A stretch of 64,000 nt of DNA from Viscum album (Eukaryota; Streptophyta; Magnoliopsida; Santalales; Viscaceae): NCBI GenBank assembly GCA_963277665.1, contig OY728121.1, forward strand, positions 1,652,468,062-1,652,532,061, written 5' to 3'. The translations under genes were made by a program, and so were the position numbers. Within the stretch, counting starts at the first letter, position 1. Each line of letters opens with the position of its first letter. Below the pieces are notes generated by a model, which worked only from the letters and a program-made list of their open reading frames with translations, was not told where the DNA came from and made no database searches. Positions 1 through 12,492 of the stretch are shown in pieces.

Positions 1-877
1 TATTATAAAATTACTCTAACACATGTCTTATATTAATTGGATGAGTGGTTTTAGACAAAAATAAACCTTATGTACAGATTATAAGATTCATATTCAACAA
101 GGGTAATAATATGAATTTATTATATTTTATTTAAAGATAAAATAAAATTTTCATACTCTCATTTTTAAAAGGGAAATTATTTTTAAAATAGGGATATATA
201 GAAAAACCATTAGACTATAAATGTTATTTTGAAAGATTATATTTTTATACACCTCATGAAAAATTATTTTTAAATTTTATACACTAAAAAATTAAACATA
301 ATTATGACAGATCATTGATTTATTAATAAACATATATAATACATCATATTATCAAATATTAAATTAAATAAAATTTAAAATATTTTAATCCATCCATGAT
401 TATTAATGATATACATTAAATTTATGGTATGGTTTAATGTATTTTTTTAAATGAATCATGTTTTTATGATTTCCTTAAAAATCAAGTAATGAATAGTGTT
501 AAATGGACATAACTCATATCTTTAAATATAATATATTTAATTAAATGATATAAAATTTCTAGAAATATAATATTCAACCAAAAAAATTTATGTAGGAATA
601 AAAATATCATTAAAGAGTCATTCAACGTTTTAAATGTTATTGTAATTATTTTAACCCTCAAAGTTTAAAATAATTTATAAAATGGTGAGAGTTAAAAGTT
701 GGTAAAAGAAAAAAATAGAGAAAAAGATAATAAAAACATTTATAATTTCAATTAAATGATTGGTATGAGACCAAAAATCATAAAATATTGGAAATAAATC
801 CTTTTGGGACCATTTTTATTAAAAAATGAATATATATTAATTTACTAATTTTGATAATTCTTAATGTACCACCACGC

Positions 878-887
878 TTATAAAAAA
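878..887 (+). promoter_or_regulatory. LTR A TATA box
   Basis: TTATAAAAAA followed by 'GGAACATCTC'. The same position in LTR B (7352-7360) reads TTATAAAAA and in the minus-strand elements CTTATAAAAGG. It is the best-conserved core-promoter candidate in the family and lies about 350 nt upstream of the first hairpin. Confidence 0.5.
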
Positions 888-1222
888 GGAACATCTCATT
901 CCATTTATTCACAACACTATTACAATTTGGCTTGGGAAAGAACAACCCATTACTGCTCCAAAATTACCTCACTTTATTCTAGAGGCCATTATTTTAGAGG
1001 AAATTAAATCTATAGCGACCTTTTTTGCAAATCAAAACTATACACTCAAAGAATATGTACTTGTTTTACCAACACTCTCAAAATCTATCCTTCTTATACG
1101 TCCTTTTACAAATCTATTTCTATGATAAAGTAATAACTCCATCGTATAATATATTATGATATTTTGTTATGATTATGGTATGACCATATTCCTCATTTTT
1201 CCCATCCTATGAAAAACAATAT

Positions 1223-1663
1223 CACCATGGGTGCATGCGTACATCTTACCATCTCCACGACGTGGTGTAAACTATTTTTCATCCCTATTTTTTTAATGGG
1301 TATAATGATGAGTATAGTTAATATAACTAATGAATATGACAGGATAATTATAATTTATAATTATTATACAATCCAATTACATACCATTTTAAAATTAATG
1401 TACTGATATCGTCACTCATGCATACGTATGACTCACAGCCTCCACAACTCGAAGTGATTCATCATCTACAACAACCATTTAAAAATGATTATGAAAATTT
1501 GAATTATGCATAATTATTAAATAAATTACTTAATAATTATACTCTAATATTATATATATATATATATACATAAACATAAACTTCATTTACTTTATTCCAC
1601 TCAATATAATAAGAAAATGGAAACTGAGTTCATGCGTACATACGTCCTACCATCTCCTTGAAT
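1223..1663 (+). repeat. Triple hairpin block, LTR A (three copies of a CpG-rich core in inverted repeats)
   Basis: Copy 1 (1223-1267) has stem CACCA/TGGTG around a core starting GCATGCGTACATCTTACC and continuing ATCTCCACG. Copy 2 (1412-1457) has stem TCACT/AGTGA around CATGCATACGTATGACTC. Copy 3 (1628-1663) has stem GTTCA/TGAAT around TGCGTACATACG, then TACCATCTCC. Core starts are 183 and 214 nt apart. The same order and spacing recur in LTRs B and C and, mirrored, in the minus-strand elements. This copy has lost several CpGs to TpG or CpA. Confidence 0.6.
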
Positions 1664-2924
1664 GATGTATTTCATTTCACTTATCTATATATTATATGAA
1701 TTATATACTGAATATATATGATATATAAATAATGTTTTATATTCTATAATTATTTATATCATGTTCTTTGTAATAATATCAAGAATAATAAGTTAAAACA
1801 TGTATTATAAACAAAGCAATTATTACTCGATGCTTTATTTAAACATTGAATTGTTAAATGAGTGTGTAATATGATGTCATAAACGAATAACATATGATAT
1901 GAAAAATATTATTATTATTATTTTAAAATTAAATAATATTTTTAAAACCAGTATAAATTATCTTTGGACATGTATTGAAGAAATCACACCTAAGGTAACA
2001 TATTTATGTCTCATCATTTTTTTGTGAGATAAAGAACTTATACACAACTTGAATTTTAAGTTGTGTATATACTACCCATGGAATTATTTTATTGTTATAA
2101 TCATGAAAAATATGATATTTCAAAATTCTTATAATGTTTTTTTAACATGAGTAGTATAATTCAATTTATTATATAGTGATTAGCACGGATTTCACAAACT
2201 CCTTTTAAATTTGTTATTGTTTTGTTTTAAGTCTCCATTGGGAAATATTTATCATTCATGTCCATGTTTTCTAAAAAAGTTTTCATAAAAAGTTTTATTA
2301 TTTTGATACAATTTTTTAATGTAATTTTTTACACATTTTTGTACTTTTTAATTCATTGGTTGAATGGAATATTAATTTCATTTTCAAAAAGAGGTAATTT
2401 TTTACTTTTTCGGAAAAAAATAAGAGAAGAATATTTTCTACTTATACTTTGTGAATTGATTTTTATGATTCAGTAATTCCTTATTTCCATGAATCTTGCC
2501 TTATATGTTTTCAAGGTTATTTTCAAATAAATTATATTCTTTTAAATGTTTTTGGAATTATATGAAAAGAGACTTGTTTTCAATAAGAATTTATATTTTC
2601 CTCAAAAATTAGTTTCATGTGTTTTATCAAAATTCTTTTCCATCTAAGATGAGATTATTTAATAAAGAAATGTTTCATGTATTCTATACCTATTATTCAT
2701 ATTGTTTGATTATTTCTTTAATATTTATGAATTCCATTTTTCTTCGTGATTATATTATGAGTGGATGTTTTTAAAGAAACCCATTTTATTCCTTGGGTTA
2801 TGTTAATAATTAATGATTTTCCTTTTTATGGAACTTGTAAGAATGATTTTTTATGATATGCAAGATACCTATATCTCTATCCAATACATTTATTAAATAT
2901 TGAAAAATAATGAGGTATATATCT

Positions 2925-3060
2925 TATGCATGAACCTGATTTCATGTTCACATTTATTGTATAGAATTTTTTTTCATGTCCATAATTTTATGAGTGGACC
3001 TGGTTTTCAAGTCCATATGGTCATACAAGGTCTTAATTTTATGTCCTTAACGAGATAACC
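2925..3060 (+). repeat. Short tandem repeat in LTR A (~37-40-bp units)
   Basis: Degenerate units each carry a version of 'TTCATGTCCATAATTTTATG' (GAACCTGATTTCATGTTCAC, then TTTTTTCATGTCC, TTTCAAGTCC, TTTTATGTCC). The homologous block is at about 9400-9530 in LTR B and 20055-20185 in LTR C. Confidence 0.55.
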
Positions 3061-3529
3061 GTTTAATTTTTTATACATTTTCACAACATTTCTTGTCAAT
3101 GTTTATGCGACAATTTCAAGACTTATGTAAATTTTGCGATCTTATGGATTAAACTATTTTATTTTCTTATGATTCGGGTTTACTTTTGATATGTTGGGCC
3201 TGATCATCTAATGTTATGATCAAATTATCATACCCATTATGCTCATGTTCATGTTTATGTGTCACCCTTGTTTACCTTTAATGAGAATATGACCTCACCC
3301 TTTCATATGATTTCTTTTCCCCAAGATATAAGGAAAGGGTTTACGTAAGGAAAATAAAGGGGAAGATCTTATGGGTGATGTCAAAGAAATTTCACCAAAT
3401 TAAAAGAATGTGTTCCACGTTTTCAATGGTACTAATATAAAATTGTTCTTGGGAATATATTTGTGTGATGTATAAAGTATTCAACCAAAGTAATTTAATG
3501 TCAATGTAAGTCAGGATTAGGTCCTTATA

Positions 3530-3541
3530 TTGTATCAGAGT
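3530..3541 (+). other. Primer-binding site of array unit 1
   Basis: TTGTATCAGAGT directly follows the LTR end TTATA. It matches the usual plant LTR-element PBS (TGGTATCAGAGC, complementary to initiator tRNA-Met) except for one G missing. Confidence 0.7.
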
Positions 3542-4851
3542 GAAGGTTTAGTTAATCATTGGAAACTAGGATGCAATTACTATAGTGAGATCCCTGAATA
3601 TATTATAAAAGATATGTTTTGGGATGTCCTTATGAAAAGTATAATTATAAGTGAAAATCCTATAATTTCTGGTAGTGATCATAGATAACCTAGGATTGAA
3701 ACTATGGTATCATAGACTAAAATATTATAATTAATTTACCTTATGTGTTATTAATCTTGGATATCTATTTCTCAATATTTTCAATCTTATCTTTTTCAAT
3801 AGCCAAAAACTAGATAGAACATTTTTAAACACGAATTATTTATATGTGAAAAGTATTGGAATTAATAAAACTGATTTCCTAAGTAGAAATATCATAAAGG
3901 GAATCATGAATGTGGTACAGGTATTTGTTATACTATTGAGGATATATATATTGTAAATGACATGTGAAAGTTATGAAATGTTCTATCATTATTGTTTACA
4001 TTAAATCTATGATGCCTGGTTATATTAATGTTGAGGAACCTTAAGTTATGATTCATATTTTTGGAAAGAATAAGTTGATGGATCCGGAGTAATGGTTTTA
4101 GAATAAAGATGAATGATTTATTTTTGTATGTTTTTGAATTCAGGGAATATGTATAATTATTTTTAGTATATGTTTTCTTTAAGGAGTAAAAAGGATATGT
4201 TGAATGATGATGCAGACATAAGAAAATTATTTATAGTAAACGTAATATTTTGATTAATGGAATAAAACCCTTAATTTGTTCAAGATTAGGAGAAAACTAT
4301 TTTTATATTGGATAAATTTTTGTTGGATATGATTAATTGGACACTACTAATTAAGGATTTGTTCATGTGTGGTTTATGCTATCCTAGATGATGTTTTTAA
4401 ATTTTTGGACTTATGTAATATATCCAATAAGCATTGGAATAATAAAACATGCATGTTTTCAATAGGTATATATTGTAATTCCTATTATTAATATAAGTCA
4501 AGAGAATAAATGATAAAGGTGATCAAATTTTTGGAATGCGACTAACAAGATATACCTTATGGAATATAGGGGATAAATGTTAATATGATTTAATTAACCT
4601 CTTTCTACTGAATTGGAATTTAATATTTCATCATGATTGTATGGTCATATATTTATGGAATTTTTATGTTATACTTTGGATGATGTTTGTTGGATTAAAG
4701 TATTATCACACTTTAGGTGGACTTATGTACATTTGATAACATGTGATATCTTTTTTTTATAAGGAAAGATGGAATGACATATCATTATATTTATGAATCA
4801 CAAGATATTTTAATTCTTCTAGAGATTCAACTTCATTTTTTATAGTAGTAT

Positions 4852-5109
4852 ATGAATTGGAAATTAATCAAGGCACAATTAAAGGGTGAGACTCTACTGA
4901 AATCAACTAATCATATGTTCTCATATAAACTAGTCAATATTAGAAAATGGGATCATGACGTAAAAGGGTATCCTATTATCATAATTTTTTATGATATCAA
5001 TGACCTATTTAACGGTCCTTTATTTTATGGTTTTGTGACTTCTAAAATTCTACGGATCACACATTATCTTTTGATCAGTGATTTTATCAATATTTATGAT
5101 TATTTATGA
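4852..5109 (+). pseudogene. Possible protease/RT-linker remnant of a Ty3/gypsy polyprotein
   Basis: An open frame of 85 codons near the 3' end of interior 1. Residues around NIRKWDHDVKGYPIIIIFYD resemble the stretch joining aspartic protease to RT in plant Ty3/gypsy pol, where a short acidic segment is followed by IPxVxxFxDVF. No catalytic DSGA motif was found and nothing RT-like follows before the PPT. The copy in interior 2 (about 14870-15060) is recognisably the same sequence but frameshifted. It could be a chance frame; the position just before the PPT is the main support beyond the pattern itself. Confidence 0.3.
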
Positions 5110-5310
5110 TTTTCCCAGATACCAAATCATTATTAATGTTCTCATACAAATAGAATTTGTGATAATTTTATTTAGGAAACTGGTATTTACCAACTATAAA
5201 TTTTAAAATTAATGTTTTAGAATTAATTATTAAGATGTGGGTTTTTTAAAAAAAACATTCAAGTATTAATAATTTTATATCCTAGATGGTTTTTTTGTGG
5301 GAAATTCATT

Positions 5311-5325
5311 TTAAGGGGGGTATAA
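5311..5325 (+). other. Polypurine tract of array unit 1
   Basis: TTAAGGGGGG then TATAA, immediately before the LTR start TGTCACACCC at 5326. The preceding 'GTGGGAAATTCATT' resembles the typical plant Ty3/gypsy pol end (GAGGACGAAATTC before the PPT). Confidence 0.75.
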
Positions 5326-7351
5326 TGTCACACCCTGAGATTATTTTGAAAAATATTATTTTCAATTTGTTTTATGTTTTATGTTGTAAGTTATAGAAAG
5401 ATTATATTTTGTTACATGAAACACCATTTTAGCATGTGGTATAAACAAAATTTTGCTTGGATAGTGTTATACACAATTTCAAGCTCTTCTTGTAGATTTC
5501 ATTCCAAATAAAACTGAGTTTAAGTGAACAACTATATATTATTAGGTTAACTTTTAATGTCTCTATTATAATAGTGTGTATGAAAAATATTAACTGAATT
5601 ATTAAAATATTTTATACACATGTTTATATAATTAATTATTTTCTAATCAATTAATTATAAATGAAAATAACACCCTTTCAAAAAAAAGGGAAATGTTTGT
5701 CAAAAACAATATTTAAATCAAAATAATTGGGTTTATATAGTAATAAAATCACTTTTGATGGATTTTATTATTTAAATATATATCTAATATATTCAATAAA
5801 ATGATTAAATTTCATTTTATATGTTTTATAACCAGGATATAAGAACAAATTAATTTTTTTGTCAAAAAGAACTATTTTTCAAAAAAAAAGCAGGTTTACC
5901 ACCTTTTGATGGCATATCCATTTTAAATCGAGTTCTCCACGCGTTTTTATTCTGCATTGGACAAAATAAACATAATCTATTAAATATGAGTCTCAAAATT
6001 AACTTAGGGTAATATTTTTGTATATTTTCTGAAAATTTTCATTTTTTAATATATATAGTGAAAAATACAACATTATATGTAAAAATATATTATTTATTTA
6101 AATATTTATTATACTTTAAAAAGATTTTTAAAGTCATAATATTTCAATAATACATCTATTAATCCAATTTAGCTCATTGGGATAATTTTTATATTGAAAT
6201 TTGATTAAAACTCTTACAGATCTTATGAACGTCTCTTTTACCAGATTTCTAGCCACATCTGTGGGATTAGTATGAATCATTATTTTACGGATTCTGAGAA
6301 TTGAATTTTAGAAAAAAACACATAAATGGTTGTAATTAGTATGAGTATTTTTATCTAATATGATCAATATAATTGTTGATGAATATTAACTTTAGAATTT
6401 AGTTTACCAAAGTTTAAGGGTAAATAAGGTAAATAAGGGTAAAAATAATAATATAATAGTATAAAATTACCCTAACTGTTGTCCAAATTTCATTGGATGA
6501 GTGGTTTTTGGCCAAAATAAAAAACATTCTAAATTATAAAATCTTTAATCAACTTGGTTAGGTATATTATATTTAATTTTTTTATTTAAAGATAAGTTAA
6601 AAATGTAATACTCATATTTTTAATAAGTAAATATTTTTTAAAATATTAGTTTATATAGAAGATTAATTAGATAATAAATTTCAATTCAAAAGATAACATA
6701 TTTTTCTACATGGTTATAATTTATTTATAATATTTATAAATTAAATAAATAAACATAATTTTTACACAATGATGATGTAGTAATATATTCATTAAATAAG
6801 GACCAAATATAAGATATTAATAATTTTAAAAGTAATATAATTTACTATATTTTATTCCATTCATGAAATTATGGATTACATTGACATTTTAGGTACTATT
6901 TAATGTAAATTAATAAATGTAATAAATTTGTTATGATTTTTTTAGAAATTAAAGTAATGAATACTGTCAAAATTGACATAATTCATATCTTAAAATATAG
7001 AATATTTAATTCAAAGATATAAAATTTTTTAAAGAAAAATATTTTGAAAAACAGATTTTACTAGTGTAAAAATATCATTAATGACTCGTTAATTTATTTT
7101 TTGGCATGTTATAGTAATAATTTTAATCATCAAAATTTAAATTACATGGTAAAATGGGAATAATTAATAGGAGTTAAACCAAAAAGATAAGGATTATAAA
7201 ACATTTTTGACATATATATTTTCAATATTATTATTTTGTAACAAAAAATATATCATCCTCTAAATAAATCATTTTTGGACCATTTGGAATCGAAAATTAA
7301 TATATATTAATTTAATAATGTTTATAATTCCTAAAGTGCCACTCCCCTATC

Positions 7352-7360
7352 TTATAAAAA
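7352..7360 (+). promoter_or_regulatory. LTR B TATA box
   Basis: TTATAAAAA, followed by 'TGAACATCTCCTTATC' and 'TTTATTCACACCTCT'. The same bases follow the corresponding site in LTR C (18021 onward), so sequence just downstream of the expected start site is conserved too. Confidence 0.5.
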
Positions 7361-7696
7361 TGAACATCTCCTTATCTTTTATTCACACCTCTAAAAATGT
7401 TTGGGTCAGAAAAAATCTGACCATTTCACATAAAAAATTTCCAAACTTCATCCTAGATTCCATAATTTGGGAAAAAATCCAATATAAGGTGTCATTTTGT
7501 GCAAATCAAAAGTGGACCTGTGATGAAGAGGTAATTGTTCTACCAACTCTCTCAAAGTACTTTTCTTCTTATTCTTCCTTTTACATAGTTGTTTCCATAA
7601 TAAAGAAATAATTCTAGAATATGATATATGATGATATGTTTTTATGATAATTGGATAACCATATTTATCTTTTACACATCCTACAAAAAACAGTAT

Positions 7697-8140
7697 CACA
7701 ATGCATGAATAAGTATGTCTTACCCTCTCCACGCCATCGTGTAATGTTGTTTTCATCACTATATTTTTGTATGGATATAATGATAAAAATAATTTATTAA
7801 AATGATTAATATGAAATTATTATTATTATGTAAAATTAATATAACAGCCAATTCCATACAATTTTACCATTAGTGTAATGATTATGTCACTCGTGCGTAC
7901 GAACAACTAATCATCTCTACACCATAATGAGATTCGTCCTCCACTACAACCATTAAAGAATAATTATGAAAATGGATATAATGAATAATAATTAAATATA
8001 TGATATAATAATTACATTGTAATACTAAATACATACATATGTACATATATCTCATCACCCTCTTTCCATTCAATATAATAATAAAATAAAAACAACGTCC
8101 ATCCGTACTTACGACCTAACTTATCCATGAATGGTGTATT
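7697..8140 (+). repeat. Triple hairpin block, LTR B (decayed)
   Basis: Copy 1 is at about 7697-7742, copy 2 at 7890-7931 (stem CTCGT/ATGAG with one G-U pair; core GTGCGTACGAACAAC), and copy 3 at about 8098-8140 (core CCGTACTTACGACC). Copy 2 keeps its stem despite a degraded core. Copies 1 and 3 keep little pairing. Order and spacing match LTRs A and C. Confidence 0.45.
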
Positions 8141-10020
8141 CCATTTAACTTATCTATCTATTATATGTATTTATATACTAGATATAACTATTATATAAAT
8201 TTCTTTTTACATTCGGGAAGTATTTAAATCATGATAAAATTAATAATATCTAGAATAATAAGTCAAAACATGTACGATAAACAAAGCGATTATTACCCAA
8301 AATGTTACTTTAACAAATAATTGTTAAAAAATGGTTAATATAATGTCATAAATGAATCATATATGTTTTCATAAATATTTTAACTGTTATTTTAAATGTG
8401 ATTAATATTTTTAAACCCAAAATATAATAGTTTCATTCAAGTACGTAAGAAATTAGACCTAAGGTAAGAGATTTCTGTCCCCCATTTATTTTTATGAGAC
8501 TCTTGTCTTATACAAAAATTGTTTTTAAGTGGTCTATATACTTCCCATGAATGAATTTTATAATTCTTATTTAGAATGTTATCATATATACATATTCTTA
8601 TAATTTTCATTCTTACATGGGTTATATAATTTAATTGATTATAAATTGATAAGTATTGATTTCACAGTCTCATTTAAATTTGGTATTGTTTCATTTCAAG
8701 ACCCCATTGGGAAATATTTATCATCCATGACCATGTTTTCTAAAAATATTTTCATAAAATGTTTTACTATTATCTTATTGTTTTTTAATTAATTTTTACC
8801 AATTTTATACATTTTACTTCGTGGATTGAATGATATATTTATTTATTTTTTTCTAAATTAGGTCATTTTCTACATTTTGTGAAAAATTATGAGAAGAATG
8901 GTTTTTACTTATTCATCATGAATATTTTTTATGATTTAATAATGCCTTATTTCCATGATTATTCCACTAAAAATTTTCAAGTTAATTTTCAATGAAATTA
9001 TTCACTTTCAAACATTAATGATGTTTTAAGAAAAAAATATTTGTTGAAGAAGAATTGATATTTTCCTCAATTATTAATTTCAATTGTTTTATCAATATTA
9101 TTTTCCAACTAAGATGACATTATTTAATAAGGATATGTTTCATTTATACTATCCCTATTATTATTATTATAATATTATGTTTTTTATATTTGTAAAATTC
9201 AGTAGTTTTACCTGGATTATGTTATGAGGGAATGTTGTTTAAGAAACCCAATTTATTCATTAGTTTATGTTTATGATAAATAATTTCTATTTTTGTGGGA
9301 AAAATAAGAATTATTGCCTTATGAGATGGGTTGGACCTATATCTCCCCCCAATTCATTGGGTATATATGGAAAAATCATGAGGTATATATGTTGGGTGTG
9401 AACCTATTTTCATGTTCACAATTCTATTCAAGGACATGGTTTTCATGTCCATAATTTTATGTGTGGACCATGTTTTCATATCCATAGGTTTATACAAGTG
9501 CTTAATTTCAATTCCATGATGAGTGAACATGTTACTATATATTCATGTTCACAGTGTAACATGTTTATATGTATGCCACAATTATATGCCTTTTTAAAAT
9601 TTTAGGATCTTATTGATTACGTTATTTGATTTCCTTATCATTCATGTTTCCCTTTATTTAAAATCATGAGCTAGTATACCCACGAATTGGTAGTTGAACC
9701 GGTCACCACATGACCTCGTGTGCATCTCCCCATACACGAGAGGCTACCAAATCACATCGAGGGTCTAAGGATAGTAAGTGGAGAGATTATACTCTCATAT
9801 TCAGAGTACAAAATAGTGAAAATAGTAAAATCTTATAACAACCGAATTAGATATAAGAAATAATCAACTGATTAATGAAAATTGAAAACACCAAATTATA
9901 TATATCATTAATGTCATGCTAATAAATATTTGAATGCAGTAAAAAACCAACATGTAGTACATCTTAGTACTAAAATAAATAAAAAAGTCAAAGCCCCATG
10001 GGCAATCTCCACGAGCATCC

Positions 10021-10034
10021 TGAGCTCTGGCTCA
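10021..10034 (-). other. TGAGC/GCTCA hairpin in the nested LTR
   Basis: Perfect 5-bp inverted repeat TGAGC-TCTG-GCTCA. The same stem is found near the end of the LTRs at 23757-23773, 30557-30573 and 52636-52651. Confidence 0.5.
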
Positions 10035-10619
10035 GTCCAGTTCTAATTACTCCAATGTATATGCCAACAGTAATGTCAAAGTCCATTGTCCTACAAATAA
10101 GAAATTCTACTCAGGTGGGTTAGTGAAATTGTGGCCCGTGTATAGTGTGATATGTACAACCCAGTTGGCTGGAACCACCAGTTGTCTAGCTCAATCTAGA
10201 AAGTGAAATTTAACAATTAAATGATCAGATACAACAAGACAATAACATAACTGAATAAATAACCAAAAACACACCCTAGATCCAAAGGGACACATAACGA
10301 CTATACCTACTTTGGTTAGTAGATAGAATAACTGTATGTACAAGAATCATAGACACATATTAATCAATCATAAACACTTATTAACACTTTAACAATTATT
10401 TTCTACTTAATCATTTAATATCTCTAGGGTTCCATTAGTTACCCATACCTCAATACTAAATTCTTCTCGTGCCAGAACCTGAAGTGTTCCCCATGTAACA
10501 ACATAACGTAGTACCTTCTTAGACTCATGTCAAAATTCATACCATTCTCAACCTTTATTCAATAACATTTAACTTTGGCTTAATTTATGTCTCTAGTTCA
10601 ATTCATAATTCGTCACTTC

Positions 10620-10900
10620 CATTCATTCGGAGTTGAATGCCATGCTAAACACCCCAAATCTCAATCGGTGTAGATCACCTTCTCCCACACTCCACATCCT
10701 CAATCGGTGTTGATTTTCATGTCTCACACCCAACATTCTCAATCTGTGAATATCTCCATGTCTAAAACCACATATCGCAAGCACATGTGTCGCTATTTGG
10801 GTAGAATGCCATGTCTAACACCCCAACCTCTCAAAAGGTCAAAAATTCCATATCTAGCACCCACATTCTTAATCGTCCTTGAACACCCTGTGTGGAACTC
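10620..10900. repeat. Minisatellite in the nested LTR (~45-50-bp units)
   Basis: Five to six imperfect units read roughly 'CCATGTCTAACACCCC' then 'AATCTCAATCGGTGT' and 'GATCACCTTC'. Clear unit centres are the 'CTCAATCGGTGT' near 10660 and 10695, 'CTCAATCTGTGA' near 10738, and 'CCATGTCTAACACCCC' near 10810. Confidence 0.55.
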
Positions 10901-10904
10901 AAGT

Positions 10905-11560
10905 GTAATTCAATAATTAATTAACAAATTAATTAATCCAATCCCAATAACTAATTCCTGAAGAATTATCCACATCAATTCCCTTACTAGTCCTCCGATT
11001 AGTGAAACACCACAAATCCCTTAGTTAAATCCATAATTATCTATGTATATAATTTACAATAATTAATTCATCAATTAATTAATCAATCATACAAATATAA
11101 TTACATAATTAATTCTTCACAACTGATAATCCAATACAAATTTCAACACATCATAATTATCTCAAAATTACTTATCTTGAACAGACCTCAAGTCACATAA
11201 TTAATCCGCAATTATTTATCTCAACATAGAAACTTCCATATCACATAATAAATCCACTTATTAATTATCTATTTTATAACCTCAAGAAAAAAAATAATTC
11301 ACAATTAATTATCTCATGTTATGCCAAATCAACATATCATAATTAATCCCTTGATTAATTATCTCAATTCACTAATTCAATATCTCATAATTAAACACCC
11401 AATTTATTATCTATATTTCAATATAAAAGCATGCAATTAATTCACCATTAATTGTCTCAATATTTACCACACATTAATTCATAATTAATCCCCTTGATTA
11501 GTTATCTCGATTTCATCTCTTAAGGCACATAATTAATTAACAATTATTTATCACAACTTA
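10905..11560. repeat. AATTAAT/TTATCTCAA-rich degenerate repeat in the nested LTR
   Basis: About 650 bp in which 'CATAATTAATCC' and 'TTAATTATCTCAA' alternate every ~40-60 bp. Looks like an old tandem repeat. No frame of interest. Confidence 0.4.
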
Positions 11561-12478
11561 TCCTACCCAATACTCATAATTACCACTTAACAAAAGTGTG
11601 TTCACAAGTAAGGGAGGCAATTGAAAAAAATATATTATCCATTTAAATGAATATATCAATTTAAACATTATGTTATTATCTTGAAGGAATTTAACCTTCA
11701 TTAGAGGGTTTTTTTTAAAAAAACATGATTTTTTGTAATCTAACAAAACATTTTATACCAATAAACCATTCATTAAGAGTTTGTAGTAAAACATATTAAC
11801 AACAGTAATTAAACAAATACTGTGTTTTATTCATTAAGAATAGTTTAGAGCCCTACCTAAAGAAAATGGTTGAGCCAAATAATTCTAACTCGAACCGCAA
11901 CCTACTCATGAACATACACTTCCAGAATAATTTTCACACTTACTTATAATTGGTCTCAACACCCAATAACGATAACCAAACCCAACAATTAGAGCAGTGA
12001 GGAGAAACACACACTCAAAAATATAACGGGGACTCATATATCACCATAATCTTGTAATTAATAGGGCGTGAAACAAATTATCTGGTAAAAACCCTTACCC
12101 AAATATGAATGTAGTGAAACAACTCATGATAAACCACATCACATTTACTAGTGGTCATTGGAATAAGGACCAATGGGTCCCAAGACATCATTCACACAAC
12201 CTAAAACTAGAAGAAAATAGGAAATCAAATCCATCCTTCAATTAGGATTCATCCAAACAGAATCTGGGTGAAGGAGAAGTCGAAATGGCTGATGTGAACA
12301 ACAACAAAAATAGAGAAGGAATAATTTCACTAAGATTCACATATTTGATGAAGGAACCAGTAGGAAATTGGTGTTTGAAGAGGGATTTGGGAGACGAGGG
12401 TGGTGCACCACCCACAGGAGAGCTGAGAGGGTGACGTTCGTCCCTCAAAGGTGTTATGCACCTCTCCCTCTTATTTCC

Positions 12479-12492
12479 TCTATAAATAAAAA
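12479..12492 (-). promoter_or_regulatory. Possible TATA box of the nested LTR
   Basis: On the - strand TTTATTTATAGAGG followed by 'AAATAAGAGGGAGAGG', a layout like the pyrimidine/purine-rich leader after the TATA of the other LTRs. The + strand also reads TATAAATA, so direction is inferred from the LTR orientation only. Confidence 0.35.

Larger units (their letters stand above)
1..3529 (+). repeat. LTR A of the tandem array (5' truncated by window edge)
   Basis: Base 1 aligns with about offset 1130 of LTR B: the bases before 'ATTGGATGAGTGGTTTT' at 37-53 match 6493-6509 and 16495-16511. Recognisable LTR parts in order are a TATA box at 878-887, the triple hairpin block at 1223-1663, a short tandem repeat built on 'TTCATGTCC' at about 2925-3060, a U5 block 'TTTACCTTTAATGAG...CTCACCC' near 3271-3305, and the 3' end CCTTATA at 3523-3529. 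The next bases are a primer-binding site, which fixes the LTR end. No coding capacity; the short frames at 1209-1406 and 2258-2476 are chance. Confidence 0.75.
3530..5325 (+). mobile_element. Interior of array unit 1 (decayed, no RT or integrase recognised)
   Basis: This 1796-bp interior lies between PBS and PPT and aligns along its length with 13537-15345. Two coding traces remain. At about 3880-3970 the bases around 'GGAATCATGAATG' and 'TATTTGTTATAC' line up with the gag zinc-knuckle region of the element at 52-63 kb. At 4852-5109 an 85-codon frame contains KGYPIIIIFYDINDLF. Its spacing and hydrophobic pattern resemble the protease-to-RT linker of Ty3/gypsy pol (IPVVREFPDVF type). If right, the interior keeps gag and protease and has lost RT, RNase H and integrase. 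The second match is weak. Confidence 0.5.

Noticed and set aside
1223..1663. CRISPR-like array of short regularly spaced repeats
   Set aside because: Spacers of ~180-235 nt, only three degenerate repeats per LTR, and plant retroelement context. Not CRISPR.
7318..7759. Overlapping open frames on both strands in LTR B (7318-7611 +, 7448-7759 -)
   Set aside because: They lie over the TATA and leader of the LTR. The homologous sequence in LTRs A and C has stops and frameshifts, and the frames have no domain.
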